Position numbers and translations under genes: made by a program. Below, piece after piece: positions 62,518 to 64,000 of a DNA stretch of 64,000 nucleotides (its first letter is position 1; each line of letters begins with the position of its first letter). Below the pieces are notes generated by a model. It did no database searches and had not been told where the DNA came from. It was given only the letters and a program-made list of their open reading frames with translations. The stretch comes from Tamlana flava (lineage in GTDB: Bacteria; Bacteroidota; Bacteroidia; Flavobacteriales; Flavobacteriaceae): contig NZ_JBGGTX010000003.1 in assembly GCF_041287255.1 (NCBI RefSeq), positions 434,001 through 498,000 on the forward strand, in the 5' to 3' direction.

Positions 62518-63558
62518 ATGCGAAATAACGTTCTTTTTTTACTGACATTAGTTTTTATGTTAAGCCTATCTTCTCTGTATGCACAACGTGGTGTAAGGAT
62601 TGCTTACATAGACACTGAATATATTTTAGAGAATGTTCCTGAATATCAAGACGCCACCCAGCAGCTCAATACAAAAGCACAACAATGGAAAAATGAGATT
62701 GAGGAAAAGTTAGCTGCCATTGAGCAAAAACGCATTGATTTAAGTAATGAAAAAGCGCTTTTAACCAATGAACTTATTGAAGAACGCCAAGAAGATATTG
62801 ATTTTGAGGAAAATGAAATATTAGACTATCAACAAAAACGTTTTGGCCCTAATGGTGATTTGTTCATTCAGAAAAAACAGTTAATGCAACCCATACAGGA
62901 TCAAATATTTGCTGCAGTTCAGGATTTAGCTGAAGGAAGAAAATACGATTTTATTTTCGATAAATCATCTGACGCCGTGATGTTGTTCTCAGCAAAACAA
63001 TTTGATTTGAGTGAGCAGATTTTAAGAAGTATTACAAGATCCGCAAAACGTAAACAAGCGCAATCTAAAGTAGAGAAAAAAGCTGCCGAAGAGGAAGAAT
63101 TGATTCCCGAAATAAATGAAGAATTGGAAGCTAGGGAAAAAGCCTTAGAAGAAAAGAGGGCTGAAAGAGAAAGTGCTGTTGAGAAACGTAGACAAGAAAT
63201 TTTGGCCGCAAGGGAAGCCAAGAAAAAAGAGGTCGAAGAAAGACGCCAAAAGATTTTAGAAGAAAGAGAAAAAGCCAGACAGGCTAAATTGGATGCCAGA
63301 AGCCAAACAAGTTCTTCAGCTAAAGTAGAGGAAAGCAATGAAACTAAAGGAGAAGAAACTGATGAAACAAAAACGGAAGAGGAAGCAAAACCAGAAGCTG
63401 AAACTAAAACACAGGCCGAACTCATAGAAGAAAACAGACAAAAGAAACTAGCTGAAAGAGAAGCCCGAATAAAAGAACTGGAAGAAAGAAAACAGAGAAT
63501 TTTAGAAGAACGTCAAAGAAGGAAAGACAGTATAAATGCTGCGAGAAATAATAATTAG
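62518..63558 (+). CDS. OmpH/Skp-family periplasmic chaperone with charged C-terminal extension
   Basis: The 346-residue protein has a signal peptide (LTLVFMLSLSSLYAQ) and an OmpH/Skp core (about 25-175: RIAYIDTEYILENVPEYQDA, FGPNGDLFIQKKQLMQPIQDQ). A long tail (about 175-346) made almost only of E, K, R, A and Q follows, with repeats like ERRQKILEER; it should be a long charged helix. It would carry unfolded outer-membrane proteins to BamA. A TAATTTTG box at 62431-62438 may be its promoter. The tail is unusual for the usually short family. Confidence 0.88.
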   Translation: MRNNVLFLLTLVFMLSLSSLYAQRGVRIAYIDTEYILENVPEYQDATQQLNTKAQQWKNEIEEKLAAIEQKRIDLSNEKALLTNELIEERQEDIDFEENEILDYQQKRFGPNGDLFIQKKQLMQPIQDQIFAAVQDLAEGRKYDFIFDKSSDAVMLFSAKQFDLSEQILRSITRSAKRKQAQSKVEKKAAEEEELIPEINEELEAREKALEEKRAERESAVEKRRQEILAAREAKKKEVEERRQKILEEREKARQAKLDARSQTSSSAKVEESNETKGEETDETKTEEEAKPEAETKTQAELIEENRQKKLAEREARIKELEERKQRILEERQRRKDSINAARNNN

Positions 63559-63599
63559 ACAAAAATAAATTTATAACACACACTTAATACTATTTAAAA

Positions 63600-64000
63600 A
63601 TGAAACAATTAAAAACTCTCTTATTTGCTACTGCACTATGTATTGGAACAGTTAGTTTTACACAAGCCCAAAGCAAAGTTGCACATATAAATACGCAAGA
63701 TTTAATTGCAGCAATGCCAGAAGCAAAAGCAGCGCAAACAGAGATAGAAACTTTAGGAAAAACCTACCAAACAGATATTCAAGCTTCTATCACAGAATAC
63801 CAAAATACTGTAAAACAATACGAGGCCGAAGCTGCTACAAAAACAGATGAGGAAAATCAAAAGAGAGGTTTAGAACTTCAAGAAAAACAACAACGCATCC
63901 AACAATTTAGAGCTGATGCCCAAAAAGATTTGGCTCAAAAAGAAGCCGAATTGTTTAAACCTATTCAAGATAAAGCCATGAAAGCTATCAACGAAGTAGC
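63600..64000 (+). CDS. OmpH/Skp-family periplasmic chaperone (3' end cut by window)
   Basis: The frame runs from ATG 63600 (MKQLKTLLFATALCIGTVSF, signal peptide to about residue 23) to the window edge without a stop (133 codons visible). The N-terminal KVAHINTQDLIAAMPEAKAA and helical AEAATKTDEENQKRGLELQE resemble Skp's strand and tentacle helices. It is the second Skp in tandem, a common duplication beside bamA, and lies 41 bp after the first. Confidence 0.9.
   Translation, partial: MKQLKTLLFATALCIGTVSFTQAQSKVAHINTQDLIAAMPEAKAAQTEIETLGKTYQTDIQASITEYQNTVKQYEAEAATKTDEENQKRGLELQEKQQRIQQFRADAQKDLAQKEAELFKPIQDKAMKAINEV

Noticed and set aside
62919..63425. Serine-rich minus-strand frame of 168 codons
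   Set aside because: It is the antisense shadow of the E/K/R-rich OmpH tail; the low-complexity composition leaves stop codons rare on the other strand.

Overview
The window reads as chromosomal DNA of a marine-type Flavobacteriaceae bacterium (phylum Bacteroidota). The reasons are low GC content, coding on both strands in short operons, few Shine-Dalgarno sequences, TAnnTTTG-like promoter elements, two secreted proteins with type IX secretion (T9SS) C-terminal domains, many lipoproteins with SxC/LxC lipoboxes, a folK-deoxynucleoside kinase fusion, and family markers such as DUF5686, DUF6089, DUF6090 and DUF2797. There are no rRNA genes, CRISPR arrays, intact insertion sequences or prophages. 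Two tRNA genes are present (Leu-UAA and Gly-GCC).

Layout: 1-5.0 kb holds a cut DUF5686 outer-membrane-type protein, the pyruvate dehydrogenase E1 beta subunit and etfB-etfA, with a paired-hairpin repeat wedged between the two etf genes. 5.1-7.3 kb holds a bifunctional nuclease and a nucleoside transporter. 7.5-15.3 kb holds a large T9SS metalloprotease, thyA, a small CBM48 protein, a membrane-anchored dihydrofolate reductase and a T9SS leucine-rich-repeat protein. 15.4-21.3 kb is a small catabolic locus (two-domain esterase, sodium:solute symporter, lipoprotein hydrolase, DUF6807 lipoprotein). 21.3-28.6 kb is mostly housekeeping and envelope: an FAD dehydrogenase, an acetyltransferase, fabD-lspA, a DegT aminotransferase with galE, and the Kdo transferase. 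28.7-35.4 kb has a small lipoprotein, a second symporter, the tRNAs, mutS and two methyltransferases.

35.5-44.8 kb is accessory: a GH28 pectinase-type lipoprotein, two c-type cytochromes, a cupin, a C_GCAxxG_C_C protein, a beta-lactamase-type hydrolase, and then three small lineage-specific genes (a lipoprotein, a DUF6090 protein and a YwqK/MORN-like protein). Two of those three genes are bracketed by direct or inverted repeats. 44.8-50.6 kb has folK-dNK, gamma carbonic anhydrase, a primary-type sigma factor followed by a bS21 gene, a DUF2797 protein and a GH3-type amido synthetase. 51-56.6 kb, on the minus strand, carries tig-clpP-clpX, a holin-like membrane protein, a hydrolase and pdxJ. 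56.6-64 kb is a conserved plus-strand envelope operon: CBS protein, nadK, DUF6089, uppS, bamA, and two OmpH/Skp chaperones, the second cut by the window end.

The most interesting non-coding structure is a family of dispersed repeats near 18.9, 42.3 and 43.3 kb. Also notable are a putative structured repeat at 46.53-46.62 kb and a gene-poor, possibly degraded stretch at 50.6-51.0 kb. Among genes, the 2TM-DHFR fusion, the esterase whose second hydrolase domain lacks its nucleophile, and the sigma-bS21 pair deserve a second look. I did not find a clear new defence or mobile system.
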